Positions 25,830 to 34,523 of a DNA stretch of 64,000 nt are shown one piece after another. Under the pieces are notes generated by a model that worked only from the letters and a program-made list of their open reading frames with translations, was not told where the DNA came from and made no database searches. The stretch is taken from NCBI GenBank assembly GCA_964251665.1, contig CAXUKO010000005.1, forward strand, positions 1 through 64,000, read 5' to 3'. Source of the stretch: JBBQLG01 sp964251665. GTDB taxonomy: Bacteria > Bacteroidota > Bacteroidia > Cytophagales > Spirosomataceae. Position 1 is the first letter of the stretch, and every line of letters begins with the position of its first letter. The position numbers were made by a program, and so were the translations under genes.

Positions 25830-27344
25830 ATGCCCTTCTCCATTCTTTTACAAGTCCCCGCTGCGCAACCGTCCGACTGGGCCTTGTTTCTGGGTCATTT
25901 TCACCCGCTGATCGTTCACCTGCCGATTGGCTTTCTGCTGATCGCTGGACTGCTCGAACTGGGACAGCGGCTGGGTAAACTCAGCGTGAGCGATGGCGTT
26001 ATCTCGACCGTACTTTTTGCGTCGGCGGTAGGATCTACCATCGCGTGTGTGCTGGGGTACCTGCTTTCGTTGGGCGGTGGTTATGAGGCTGAAACGTTGC
26101 AGGAGCATCAATGGCAGGGCATTGGTGTTGCGGTATTTGCCTGGCTGGCTTGGGCTATAAAATCAGAAACGTTCGGCGACCGGATTCCGTTTGGTTCGTT
26201 GCTGTATACGCCCGCACTACTGGTGTCACTGCTATTACTCGGTGCGGCTGGCCATCACGGCGGCTCACTAACCCACGGCTCGGACTACCTGACGCAGTAC
26301 ACTCCGGAACCGTTGCGGTCGCTGGCGGGCCTGCCACCGCGCAAAACTGAAGTCGCTCAGATTAAACCTATTACCGATGTGAATCAGGCGATGGTGTATT
26401 CTCAAATCGTCAATCCCATTCTGAATCAAAGTTGTGTGCAGTGTCACAACGCCGAAAAGTCGAAAGGGGGGCTGCGGTACGATACGGCTGAATTACTAAA
26501 AAAAGGCGGCAAAAACGGGCCGGTCTACGTGGCAGGTAAAGGGCAGAGCAGCGAGATGATAAAACGGTGTTTGCTGCCGCTGGAAGATGAACATCACATG
26601 CCACCGAAGGGCAAAAATCAACTCACCGAGAGCCAGGTTACTCTGCTGACGTGGTGGATCGATCAGGGTGCACCATTTGACAAAAAAGTGGCGGAACTGA
26701 CCGTGTCCGACGCCGTTAAACCAGCGTTAGCCGCGTTGGGCGATGGTAAGGCAATCAGCACCGGAACAGCCGTTGCATCAGTTGCCGGACCAGCTGCACC
26801 TTCGGCAGTCCTGACCATTAAACTACCTGCCCCCGACGCCAGTGCGGTGGCTGAATTGAAGAAATACGGCCTGCTCGTGCTGCCCCTGTCGAAAGAGCAG
26901 AACCAGCTGGAAGTCAGCGCCGTGAATGCCCATTCGCTTACGGATAGTCAGGCAGCTTCGTTGACTAAACTGAGTCAGCAGATTGTCTGGCTGAAGTTGA
27001 GCGATACCCAAATCACGGATGCCACGCTGGAACAGGTAGCCAAACTGAAAAACCTGCAAAAGCTCCATCTGGAACAAACGCGCATTACCGATGCAGGCCT
27101 GAGCCAGCTCAAAGCACTGCCCTATCTGGAATACCTCAACCTCTACGGCACGGCCATTACTGATGCCGGATTGCAGCAACTGGCCGGGCTACCCGCGCTA
27201 AAAACGGTATATGTGTGGCAAACCAAAGCGACGCCACAGGGATTAATGGCCTTCAAAAAAGCACGGCCTAACGTAGAAATTATTGGTGGTATTGACGAAT
27301 CAGCGGTGGCTGCATTCGCGAAACCCGCCACCGAAGCAAAATAA
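25830..27344 (+). CDS. Membrane DUF2231 - cytochrome c - leucine-rich-repeat fusion protein
   Basis: The 504-residue protein joins three modules. Residues about 15-140 are a DUF2231 membrane domain of four helices with conserved His residues (GHFHPLIVHLP, EHQW, GHHGG) suited to binding haem b. Residues about 190-285 are a planctomycete-type cytochrome c domain with CVQCH near residue 202 and HHMPPKGKN supplying the Met ligand. Residues about 385-490 are leucine-rich repeats of the xxLxxLxLxxTxITDAGL type. The order suggests electron passage from the quinone-side membrane to a periplasmic haem, with the repeats as a docking surface (inference). The gene lies between the two cytochrome/DUF1501 pairs. 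Confidence 0.83.
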   Translation: MPFSILLQVPAAQPSDWALFLGHFHPLIVHLPIGFLLIAGLLELGQRLGKLSVSDGVISTVLFASAVGSTIACVLGYLLSLGGGYEAETLQEHQWQGIGVAVFAWLAWAIKSETFGDRIPFGSLLYTPALLVSLLLLGAAGHHGGSLTHGSDYLTQYTPEPLRSLAGLPPRKTEVAQIKPITDVNQAMVYSQIVNPILNQSCVQCHNAEKSKGGLRYDTAELLKKGGKNGPVYVAGKGQSSEMIKRCLLPLEDEHHMPPKGKNQLTESQVTLLTWWIDQGAPFDKKVAELTVSDAVKPALAALGDGKAISTGTAVASVAGPAAPSAVLTIKLPAPDASAVAELKKYGLLVLPLSKEQNQLEVSAVNAHSLTDSQAASLTKLSQQIVWLKLSDTQITDATLEQVAKLKNLQKLHLEQTRITDAGLSQLKALPYLEYLNLYGTAITDAGLQQLAGLPALKTVYVWQTKATPQGLMAFKKARPNVEIIGGIDESAVAAFAKPATEAK

Positions 27345-27371
27345 GTAGGTCAGTAAAAATACATTAAGTTA

Positions 27372-27448
27372 TTTTTTGTCATGCTGACGAAGGAAGCATC
27401 TTAGAGAATTGACCGCTAAGATGCTTCCTTCGTCAGCATGACAAAAAA
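27372..27448. repeat. Intergenic hairpin, TTTTGTCAT..CTGA family
   Basis: The arms 27372-27404 and 27416-27448 are perfectly complementary over 33 bp around an 11-bp loop. Flanks TTTTTTGTCAT and ATGACAAAAAA match the element at 12881-12953. It divides the six-gene block into a four-gene and a two-gene part and could terminate the first transcript. Confidence 0.78.
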
Positions 27449-27552
27449 GTCCTGTTCAGAATAGTCGAACCTATTCACAAGGATATACTTAAAATAATTA
27501 AGTACTGTTCTGATAATCGTTGAGTTTACCATTGGTAGACCGCACAAACGCT

Positions 27553-30500
27553 ATGAAAACACTGATCTTGATCGGACTAATTGGCGTAGCCGGTATCTCG
27601 GCCTGCCAGCGGGTAGATAAACCGGCCGACATTGTAGCCGTGGAAGCAACGCTACCCGAAAAAGTAGATTATAATCTCCACATCAAGCCCATCCTCTCCG
27701 ACCGCTGCTTCGCCTGTCACGGTCCCGATAAAGCCAAGCAAAAAGCCGGGCTGCGACTCGATACACCCGAAGGCGCTTACGACGCCCTGACCGAAAGCGG
27801 TAAGCACCCCATCGTTCCCGGTAATCTGGCCAGCAGCGAGGTCTTTCACCGCATTACCTCCACCGACCCGGATATACTGATGCCCACGCCCGAGTCGAAC
27901 CTGGCGCTGAGTACGGAAGAAAAGGCCCTGATTGTCCGCTGGATTGAACAGGGCGCAGAATACAAACCGCACTGGTCGCTGCTGACCCCGGTAGCGAATG
28001 CTGTGCCCGACGTAAAGGAAACAAACTGGCCCAAGAACGACATCGACCGGTTTGTGCTGAAAAAACTGGAAGACAAGGGGCTCAAACACGCACCCGAGGC
28101 TGACAAATCGACCCTCCTCCGGCGCGTCAGTCTGGACCTTACCGGTTTGCCGCCAACGCCCGCTGAAGTAGACGCATTCCTGGCCGACCAGTCGCCCAAT
28201 GCTTATGAGAAGGTGGTAAACCGGCTCTTGTCCAGCCCGCACTATGGTGAACGACAGGCTGCCGACTGGCTCGATGTGGCCCGCTACGCCGATACGCACG
28301 GCTATCAGGACGATGGAATGCGCACGATGTGGCCCTACCGAGACTGGGTTATCCGGGCGTTCAATCGGAATATACCTTATTCAACGTTTGTGACGTGGCA
28401 GCTGGCCGGTGATCTGCTGCCGAAGCCCACGCCCGACATGCTGACTGCTACGGGGTTTAACCGCAACCATCAGCAAAGTCAGGAAGGCGGCATTGTACCG
28501 CTCGAATACGAAACGGAATACGTATCCGACCGGACCAACACCTTTGGCAAGGCCATGCTGGGACTAACCGTAGAATGTGCCCGCTGCCACGACCACAAAT
28601 ACGACCCCATCAGCCAGAAAGATTACTACGCGCTATCGGCGTTTTTTGCCAATAACAACGAGTACGGACAGATTCCCTACAACGGTGAGCCATCGCCCCA
28701 CATCACATTGCCCACCGCCGAAGCCGAAGCACAACTGAAGTTCATTCGGGAGAAAATAACCACCACCGATAAAGCATTAACAGCAGATAACAACGGCCCG
28801 GCAAAACAACGGTTTCGGTCCTGGCTCGATGCAGCCGCTACTCAGCCCACCCCGGTGCTGGTGCCGGATCAGCAGGACTTAGTTGTCTATGTCCCGTTTG
28901 ACCAGCACAAAGATGTTCCCACCGAGAAACCGCTGGCTAAAACAGCCAGGAAAGAGGGTAAACCAACGGTCGAAAAAAAGCCGGTTCAACTGCGTCGGCT
29001 TTATCAGAACATGGTCAGCGACACCTTACCGCTGGAAACGCATGGTGATCTGGACCACCCTATTCCGTTCGTAAAAAGTCCCGCCGGGCTGGGTGTTCAA
29101 TTAGTGGGCGAAAGCTACCTGGAGATGAAAAATGTGGCGGGTAAGGATGGGAAGTTCAGCCTGAACGCACCGGGCTGGTTTGAGCGCAATCAGCCGTTCA
29201 CCGTCAGTTTGTGGGTGAATGTGAATGATCCTAAATTAACAGGACCGCTGTTTAACCGCAATCTGGGGCCTTTTAACGGCTTTAGAGGCTACGAATGTGA
29301 ACGGCTCGAAGACGGGCGACTGGCGTTCCGAATCAGCTACGTCTGGCCCGACGATGCCATTGACCTTGAAACCGTCGATAAACTACCGCTGAACAAATGG
29401 ATGCAGCTAACGATGGCCTACGACGGTTCGAGTCGGGCTACGGGTTTGCATATCTACGCTAACGGACAGCCGGTTCGGACGCGCATCATCACCGACAACC
29501 TGACGCAGAGCCTGATCTGGGGTAAGAAGAAATCGACCTGGGGGTCGGGAGCCGTTAACTTCGCGATGGGCCAGTTGCACGACCATAACTACAAAGGCTA
29601 TGCAGTGGATGAACTGCGTATCTACAAACGTAAGCTGACCCCGCTGGAAGTTCAGAGCCTGTTTACGGGGCAAAACCAGGTGCTGACGACCCTGAAAACA
29701 GCTACCCGCACAGCAGGTCAACAAGGTGCTCTGTTCGACTATTTCCTGACCAATGTAGACCGGCTAGCACAGGAACAGCGACTCACCCGCGAGCAACTGC
29801 TGGGCCAGGAAACAAGTGTGTTGAATGAGCAGATCGACGTGATGGTGATGCGCGAGCGGAAGTACGCCCGCCCGTCCTTTATTCTGAAACGGGGTGCTTA
29901 TGACGTGCCCGGCGACCGGGTTGAACCGGCCACACCGGGCCAACTGATGCAGATGCCGGATGACTTACCCAAAAACCGGCTGGGTCTGGCCAAATGGCTG
30001 TTACAACCCGACAATCCATTGTTCAGCCGCGTGGTGGCAAACCGGTTCTGGCAGCAGTTTTTCGGCAAAGGCATCGTCACGTCGGTCGATGATTTCGGGA
30101 ATCAGGGCGCTTTACCTACCCATCTCGAACTCCTGGACTGGCTGGCGGTGCAGTTTAGATCGTCCGGCGGTCCGTCGCACGGTTGGAATGTCAAGGCATT
30201 GCAAAAACGGATTGTTATGTCGGCGACGTACCGGCAGGCATCCTCGGTGCCAGAAAAAGCGCGTGAAGCCGACCCGGACAACGCCCTTCTATCGCGCGGA
30301 CCGAGCTACCGGATGTCGGCCGAACAAGTGCGCGATATTGCCCTGACCGCCAGCGGCCTGCTGACTCAGCGCATTGGCGGGCCGAGTGTGCTGCCGTATC
30401 AGCCCGCCGGTATCTGGGAGGCTCTGGCAACGCGTAACGCCGTGACGTACCGGCAAAGTAAGGGCGATAGTATGTACCGTCGTTCACTGTATACTATCTG

Positions 30501-30930
30501 GAAACGCTCGTCGCCCCCACCGATGATGCTCGATTTTGACGCATCAGAGCGAGCCTTCTGCATTGTAAAGCGACAGAAAACATCCACGCCGTTGCAGGCA
30601 TTAGTGACGCTCAATGACCCACAGTTTGTCGAAGCCGCCCGCGTACTGGCCCAACGGTTGCTGGCCAATGGAGATCATGACGACAAACTGGTTAATGATG
30701 CGTTCAAAGCCATTATTAGCCGCCCGGCCCGTCCGCAGGAATTGATCCTGATGAAGCAACTCTACGCCGATGAACTGTCTGATTTTCGAAAAAATCCCAA
30801 ACGGGCGCAGGACTTGCTGACCGTTGGTGACTATCCGGTCGACAAAAAGCAGAACCCAATTGAACTGGCCGCCTGGACGGTAGTCGCCAGTACGGTCATG
30901 AACTTTGATGAAGCCATCATAAAACGATAG
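27553..30930 (+). CDS. Planctomycete-type cytochrome lipoprotein with DUF1549, LamG-like and DUF1553 domains (copy B)
   Basis: The 1125-residue protein has a lipoprotein-like signal (GISAC, Cys18). A cytochrome c domain follows, with CFACH (Cys52, Cys55, His56) and ILMPTPESN as the likely Met region. DUF1549 contains LLRRVSLDLTGLPPT, WLDVARYADTHG and a second CARCH. A concanavalin A-like LamG domain lies at about residues 525-700 (FTVSLWVNV, MQLTMAYDGSS, VDELRIYKRKL). DUF1553 lies at about 800-1110. The LamG insertion, absent in copy A, suggests binding to a glycan or other polymer. The ATG at 27553 puts the signal peptide at the N-terminus. Confidence 0.88.
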   Translation: MKTLILIGLIGVAGISACQRVDKPADIVAVEATLPEKVDYNLHIKPILSDRCFACHGPDKAKQKAGLRLDTPEGAYDALTESGKHPIVPGNLASSEVFHRITSTDPDILMPTPESNLALSTEEKALIVRWIEQGAEYKPHWSLLTPVANAVPDVKETNWPKNDIDRFVLKKLEDKGLKHAPEADKSTLLRRVSLDLTGLPPTPAEVDAFLADQSPNAYEKVVNRLLSSPHYGERQAADWLDVARYADTHGYQDDGMRTMWPYRDWVIRAFNRNIPYSTFVTWQLAGDLLPKPTPDMLTATGFNRNHQQSQEGGIVPLEYETEYVSDRTNTFGKAMLGLTVECARCHDHKYDPISQKDYYALSAFFANNNEYGQIPYNGEPSPHITLPTAEAEAQLKFIREKITTTDKALTADNNGPAKQRFRSWLDAAATQPTPVLVPDQQDLVVYVPFDQHKDVPTEKPLAKTARKEGKPTVEKKPVQLRRLYQNMVSDTLPLETHGDLDHPIPFVKSPAGLGVQLVGESYLEMKNVAGKDGKFSLNAPGWFERNQPFTVSLWVNVNDPKLTGPLFNRNLGPFNGFRGYECERLEDGRLAFRISYVWPDDAIDLETVDKLPLNKWMQLTMAYDGSSRATGLHIYANGQPVRTRIITDNLTQSLIWGKKKSTWGSGAVNFAMGQLHDHNYKGYAVDELRIYKRKLTPLEVQSLFTGQNQVLTTLKTATRTAGQQGALFDYFLTNVDRLAQEQRLTREQLLGQETSVLNEQIDVMVMRERKYARPSFILKRGAYDVPGDRVEPATPGQLMQMPDDLPKNRLGLAKWLLQPDNPLFSRVVANRFWQQFFGKGIVTSVDDFGNQGALPTHLELLDWLAVQFRSSGGPSHGWNVKALQKRIVMSATYRQASSVPEKAREADPDNALLSRGPSYRMSAEQVRDIALTASGLLTQRIGGPSVLPYQPAGIWEALATRNAVTYRQSKGDSMYRRSLYTIWKRSSPPPMMLDFDASERAFCIVKRQKTSTPLQALVTLNDPQFVEAARVLAQRLLANGDHDDKLVNDAFKAIISRPARPQELILMKQLYADELSDFRKNPKRAQDLLTVGDYPVDKKQNPIELAAWTVVASTVMNFDEAIIKR

Positions 30931-30977
30931 GAGTTAACCAACACCAACTCCTGTCTACTACTAACTGAAGACTACTT

Positions 30978-32441
30978 ATGGATATTCAGGACGAAATACA
31001 CGATCAGTTTAGCCGCCGGACGTTTCTGGGCAAAAGCAGTGCCGGGCTGGGTGCCCTCGCGCTGGCTTCACTGCTAAACCCGAAAGACCTGTTTGCCGGG
31101 ACGCCGGCCGCCGGATCGCCTGCCGGTGAGCCTGTACTCGGGAAGCCTCACTTTCCGCCGAAGGTGAAACGGGTGATCTACCTGTTTCAGAGTGGAGCGC
31201 CGAGTCAGTTGGAATTGTTCGATTACAAACCGAAACTTGAAACAATGTGGGGGCAGGATTTGCCCGAATCGGTTCGGAAAGGGCAGCGGCTGACGGGTAT
31301 GACAGCGGGGCAGAGCAGCTTTCCGCTGGCGGCTTCGAAGTATAAATTTGCACAGTACGGCCCCAGCCAGATGTGGATGAGCGAACTCCTGCCCTACACG
31401 GCGAAGATGGCCGGTGACCTGACGTTTATCCGCACTATGAATACCGAAGCCATCAACCACGACCCCGCCGTAACGTTTTTTCAGACCGGTTCGCAACAGT
31501 CGGGTCGGCCTTCGTTCGGGTCGTGGGTGAGCTACGGACTGGGTTCCGACAACCAGAACATGCCCGCGTTTGTGGTGCTGCTGTCCAAAGGCCGCAACGG
31601 CGATCAGCCTCTGTATGCCAAATTGTGGAGCAACGGTTTTCTGCCCTCCGTGCATCAGGGCGTGGTATTTCGGTCGGGTCCAGACCCGGTGTTTTACCTC
31701 AACAACCCGCCCGGCATCGACAAAACCAGTCGGCGACGGATGCTCGATTACCTCGGTCAGCTTCACAGCGAACAGATGAAGCATGTGATCGACCCGGAGA
31801 TCAACAACCGGATGGCGCAGTACGAAATGGCCTACCGGATGCAGACGTCGGTGCCTGAAACACTCGACATCTCAAAGGAACCCCAGTATATCTTTGATAT
31901 GTACGGCCCGGAATCACGCAAGCCGGGTACGTTTGCGGCCAACTGTCTGCTGGCCCGGAAACTGATTGAGAAAGACGTCAAGTTCGTGCAGTTGTATCAT
32001 CAGGGCTGGGATCAGCACGGCAACCTGCCCAACGACATAAAGATCCAGACCAAGAGCGTCGATCAGCCGTCGGCCGCGCTACTCATGGACCTCAAACAGC
32101 GGGGTCTACTGGACGATACGCTCGTGATATGGGGTGGCGAGTTTGGCCGGGGGCCGTATTCACAGGGTAAGCTCACCCGCGATAATTACGGTCGCGATCA
32201 CCACCCGCGCTGCTTTACGATCTGGATGGCCGGAGCTGGCGTCAAAAAAGGGCTGGTTTACGGCGAAACCGACGATTTCGGCTACAATATCGTACGAGAC
32301 CCCGTTCATGTCCACGATTTCCAGGCGACGGTGATGCACCTCATGGGTGTTGACCACGAAAAGCTCACCTTTAAACATCAGGGTCGGCGTTACCGCCTGA
32401 CCGATGTTCATGGCAAGGTCGTAAAGCCGTTATTGATGTGA
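30978..32441 (+). CDS. DUF1501 family protein, Tat-exported (copy B)
   Basis: The 487-residue protein is a paralogue of the DUF1501 protein at 23187. It has a Tat signal (FSRRTFLGKSSAGLGALALASLL) without a lipobox Cys. The conserved blocks are kept: YLFQSGAPSQLELFD, LYHQGWDQHG, VIWGGEFGRGP, YGRDHHPRCFTIW and the end GRRYRLTDVHGKVV, nearly identical to copy A's end. It follows cytochrome copy B by 47 bp. A periplasmic phosphatase/sulfatase-like fold is expected; activity is not demonstrated for the family. Confidence 0.87.
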   Translation: MDIQDEIHDQFSRRTFLGKSSAGLGALALASLLNPKDLFAGTPAAGSPAGEPVLGKPHFPPKVKRVIYLFQSGAPSQLELFDYKPKLETMWGQDLPESVRKGQRLTGMTAGQSSFPLAASKYKFAQYGPSQMWMSELLPYTAKMAGDLTFIRTMNTEAINHDPAVTFFQTGSQQSGRPSFGSWVSYGLGSDNQNMPAFVVLLSKGRNGDQPLYAKLWSNGFLPSVHQGVVFRSGPDPVFYLNNPPGIDKTSRRRMLDYLGQLHSEQMKHVIDPEINNRMAQYEMAYRMQTSVPETLDISKEPQYIFDMYGPESRKPGTFAANCLLARKLIEKDVKFVQLYHQGWDQHGNLPNDIKIQTKSVDQPSAALLMDLKQRGLLDDTLVIWGGEFGRGPYSQGKLTRDNYGRDHHPRCFTIWMAGAGVKKGLVYGETDDFGYNIVRDPVHVHDFQATVMHLMGVDHEKLTFKHQGRRYRLTDVHGKVVKPLLM

Positions 32442-32483
32442 TAAATCAGATGCACCCAAGTCGCGGTCGATCAGCCTACCATG

Positions 32484-33155
32484 CTAAATAGACGCGGTAG
32501 CAGCTGACTGTAAGGCGTTCGCCAGGTGCTGAAGCGCCGTAACATGGGGAGCCTGATCGGATCGAGGATGGCTGGCTGCCAACGTCTGAACGTTGGTTAG
32601 TATTGGCACGGCCAGTTTACTGATCTTTTGTAGTTCGCGCTGACTGGCTTCCAACCGGGCCGTTGTTTTGCGCAGCTCAAAATGCGCAATGATTAGTTTA
32701 GCCAGTGCTTTCAACGACAATAATTGATTGTCAGTGAGTTGACGGGGCCGGTTGTCGATTACGCATAACGAACCAAGCGTGTATCCTTCGGGAGTTGTCA
32801 GCGGAACACCGGCATAAAAAACGATGCCGGGCTGTCCGGCCGTGGATGGGTTATCGAAAAAGCGTTCATCTACCCGCGCATCGGGCACCACAAAAATTTC
32901 GGTTGGGTCCAGAATGGTGTGGGCACAAAACGCTTCGTCGCGGGGCGTTTCGGTGTTATTCAGGCGCAGCTTGGCCTTGAACCACTGCCGGTTTTTATCG
33001 ACCAGCGTAATCGTCGAAATTGGCGTCCGGCATATTTCTGAAGCAATACGAATAATGTCATCATAAACGTCTTCGGCAGGGGTATCCAACAGATCATATT
33101 CGGCAAGTGCGGCCAAACGGGCAGCTTCATTATCAGGTAATGGTGCAGACTTCAT
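32484..33155 (-). CDS. GAF domain protein
   Basis: The 223-residue cytoplasmic protein is essentially one GAF domain. It opens with NEAARLAALAEYDLLDTPAED, the common lead of single-GAF sensor proteins. The core is ISTITLVDKNRQWFKAK, then RDEAFCAHTIL and GVPLTTPEGYTLGSLCVID. A C-terminal helical segment (HFELRKTTARLEASQRELQKI) resembles the linker into a histidine kinase or cyclase, but no output domain follows, so it may be a stand-alone sensor. The ATG at 33155 is favoured over 33167 by the family N-terminus. Confidence 0.82.
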   Translation of the reverse strand: MKSAPLPDNEAARLAALAEYDLLDTPAEDVYDDIIRIASEICRTPISTITLVDKNRQWFKAKLRLNNTETPRDEAFCAHTILDPTEIFVVPDARVDERFFDNPSTAGQPGIVFYAGVPLTTPEGYTLGSLCVIDNRPRQLTDNQLLSLKALAKLIIAHFELRKTTARLEASQRELQKISKLAVPILTNVQTLAASHPRSDQAPHVTALQHLANALQSAATASI

Positions 33156-33373
33156 GCGTGAGTACATTAAAAACTGGCTAAATAATGGCCCAATATAATT
33201 ACTTTCCGGTAGGTAAGTAGATACATCACCCTACAGACCCACATTGTGGTAGTACCAGCGTCTGAGGACAGTACCGCAGGCGTATTGGAACCATTGGGGC
33301 ATAATCACAGGTGGGAACGCCAACAAAACAAGGGGCAATCTGCTTTTACCAGCGAATCTATTTGACACAAAAC

Positions 33374-34366
33374 ATGGAATACAGACAACTGGGCGAGTCA
33401 GATTTACGCGTTTCGGCCATCACCTTTGGGGCTTGGGCGGCCGGAGGATGGATGTGGGGCGGCACCGAACGACAGGGGGCTATCGACGCCATCCGGGCTT
33501 CGTACGATCTGGGGGTAACCTCCATCGACACGGCACCCATCTACGGACAGGGAACCAGCGAAGAAATTGTGGGCGAAGCCATCAAAGGCATTCCCCGCGA
33601 TAAGGTGCAGATTCTGACTAAGTACGGTATGCGCTGGGATCTGGCCAAAGGCGATTTTGGGTTCAAAAGTCAGGACAACGACGGTAACCCGCTCGACATC
33701 TATAAATACTCGGGTAAGGAAAGCATCATCAAAGAGTGCGAAGACAGCCTGAAACGGTTAGGCACCGACTACATCGACCTGTATCAGATGCACTGGCCCG
33801 ACAAAACCACGCCCATCGAAGAGAGTATGGAGGCCGTCCTTCGGCTGATCGAGCAGGGAAAGGTCCGACAGGCGGGTGTCAGCAATTACAGCGTCGACCA
33901 GATGAAGCAGGCCGAAACAGTGCTCAAATTAGCCGCCAACCAGGTGCCGTTCAGCATGATAAACCGGGGGATCGAAGATGATCTGGTGCCATATTGTCTG
34001 GAACATAAAAAGGCAATTCTGGCCTATAGCCCGATGGAACGCGGCTTACTAACGGGCAAAATCAAGCCCGGTCATCAGTTTGCCGAAGGGGATCACCGGG
34101 CGGGGTATCGCTTTTTCAAAGAAGAAAACATTGCCCATACTGACGGCTTTCTGCAAAAAATCAAGCCATTGGCCGATAGTAAAAACGCCAGCCTAAGCCA
34201 GCTGGTCATCCGCTGGACCATCGAACGCCCTGGTATTACAGTCGCGCTGGTAGGTGCCCGCAACGCTGAGCAGGCCACCCAAAATGCCAAAGCCATTGAC
34301 ATTCAGCTATCGGCGGATGAGATTGAGTTTATCAATCAGCAGTTGGACGAGTTGGAATTGGTATAA
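33374..34366 (+). CDS. Aldo/keto reductase
   Basis: This NADPH-dependent oxidoreductase has 330 residues. The family residues are present: Asp and Tyr in SIDTAPIYGQG, Lys in LTKYGMRW and His in YQMHWPDK. The C-terminal cofactor motif is present as VALVGARNAEQATQNA. The sequence YRQLGESDLRVSAITFGAWAAGGWMWGG resembles the AKR11/YhdN-like group. The physiological substrate is unknown. The start at 33374 is chosen because MEYRQLG is the family N-terminus. A strong terminator follows. Confidence 0.9.
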   Translation: MEYRQLGESDLRVSAITFGAWAAGGWMWGGTERQGAIDAIRASYDLGVTSIDTAPIYGQGTSEEIVGEAIKGIPRDKVQILTKYGMRWDLAKGDFGFKSQDNDGNPLDIYKYSGKESIIKECEDSLKRLGTDYIDLYQMHWPDKTTPIEESMEAVLRLIEQGKVRQAGVSNYSVDQMKQAETVLKLAANQVPFSMINRGIEDDLVPYCLEHKKAILAYSPMERGLLTGKIKPGHQFAEGDHRAGYRFFKEENIAHTDGFLQKIKPLADSKNASLSQLVIRWTIERPGITVALVGARNAEQATQNAKAIDIQLSADEIEFINQQLDELELV

Positions 34367-34383
34367 GGGGTAGACTACTCCAA

Positions 34384-34417
34384 AACGAAAGCCGGTACGC
34401 ACGTACCGGCTTTCGTT
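34384..34417 (+). terminator. Rho-independent terminator
   Basis: A perfect 16-bp stem (34384-34399 with 34402-34417) has the minimal loop CA, starting 17 bp after the aldo/keto reductase stop. A/T content at the stem base supplies a weak U-tract. Confidence 0.8.
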
Positions 34418-34523
34418 GGTTAATGGAGTCAGGTGTTTTGATTTCCAGCGCTAAATGAACAGATTGCTGCATGGGGCTGGTAGCCGAACCCCTATGAACC
34501 AAGTCTTTACCGGAGCTGGATTT

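Noticed and set aside
27372..27448. Long perfect inverted repeat considered as insertion-sequence ends or a CRISPR remnant
   Set aside because: Only an 11-bp loop separates the arms, no transposase or direct repeats are present, and related hairpins occur at other intergenic sites.
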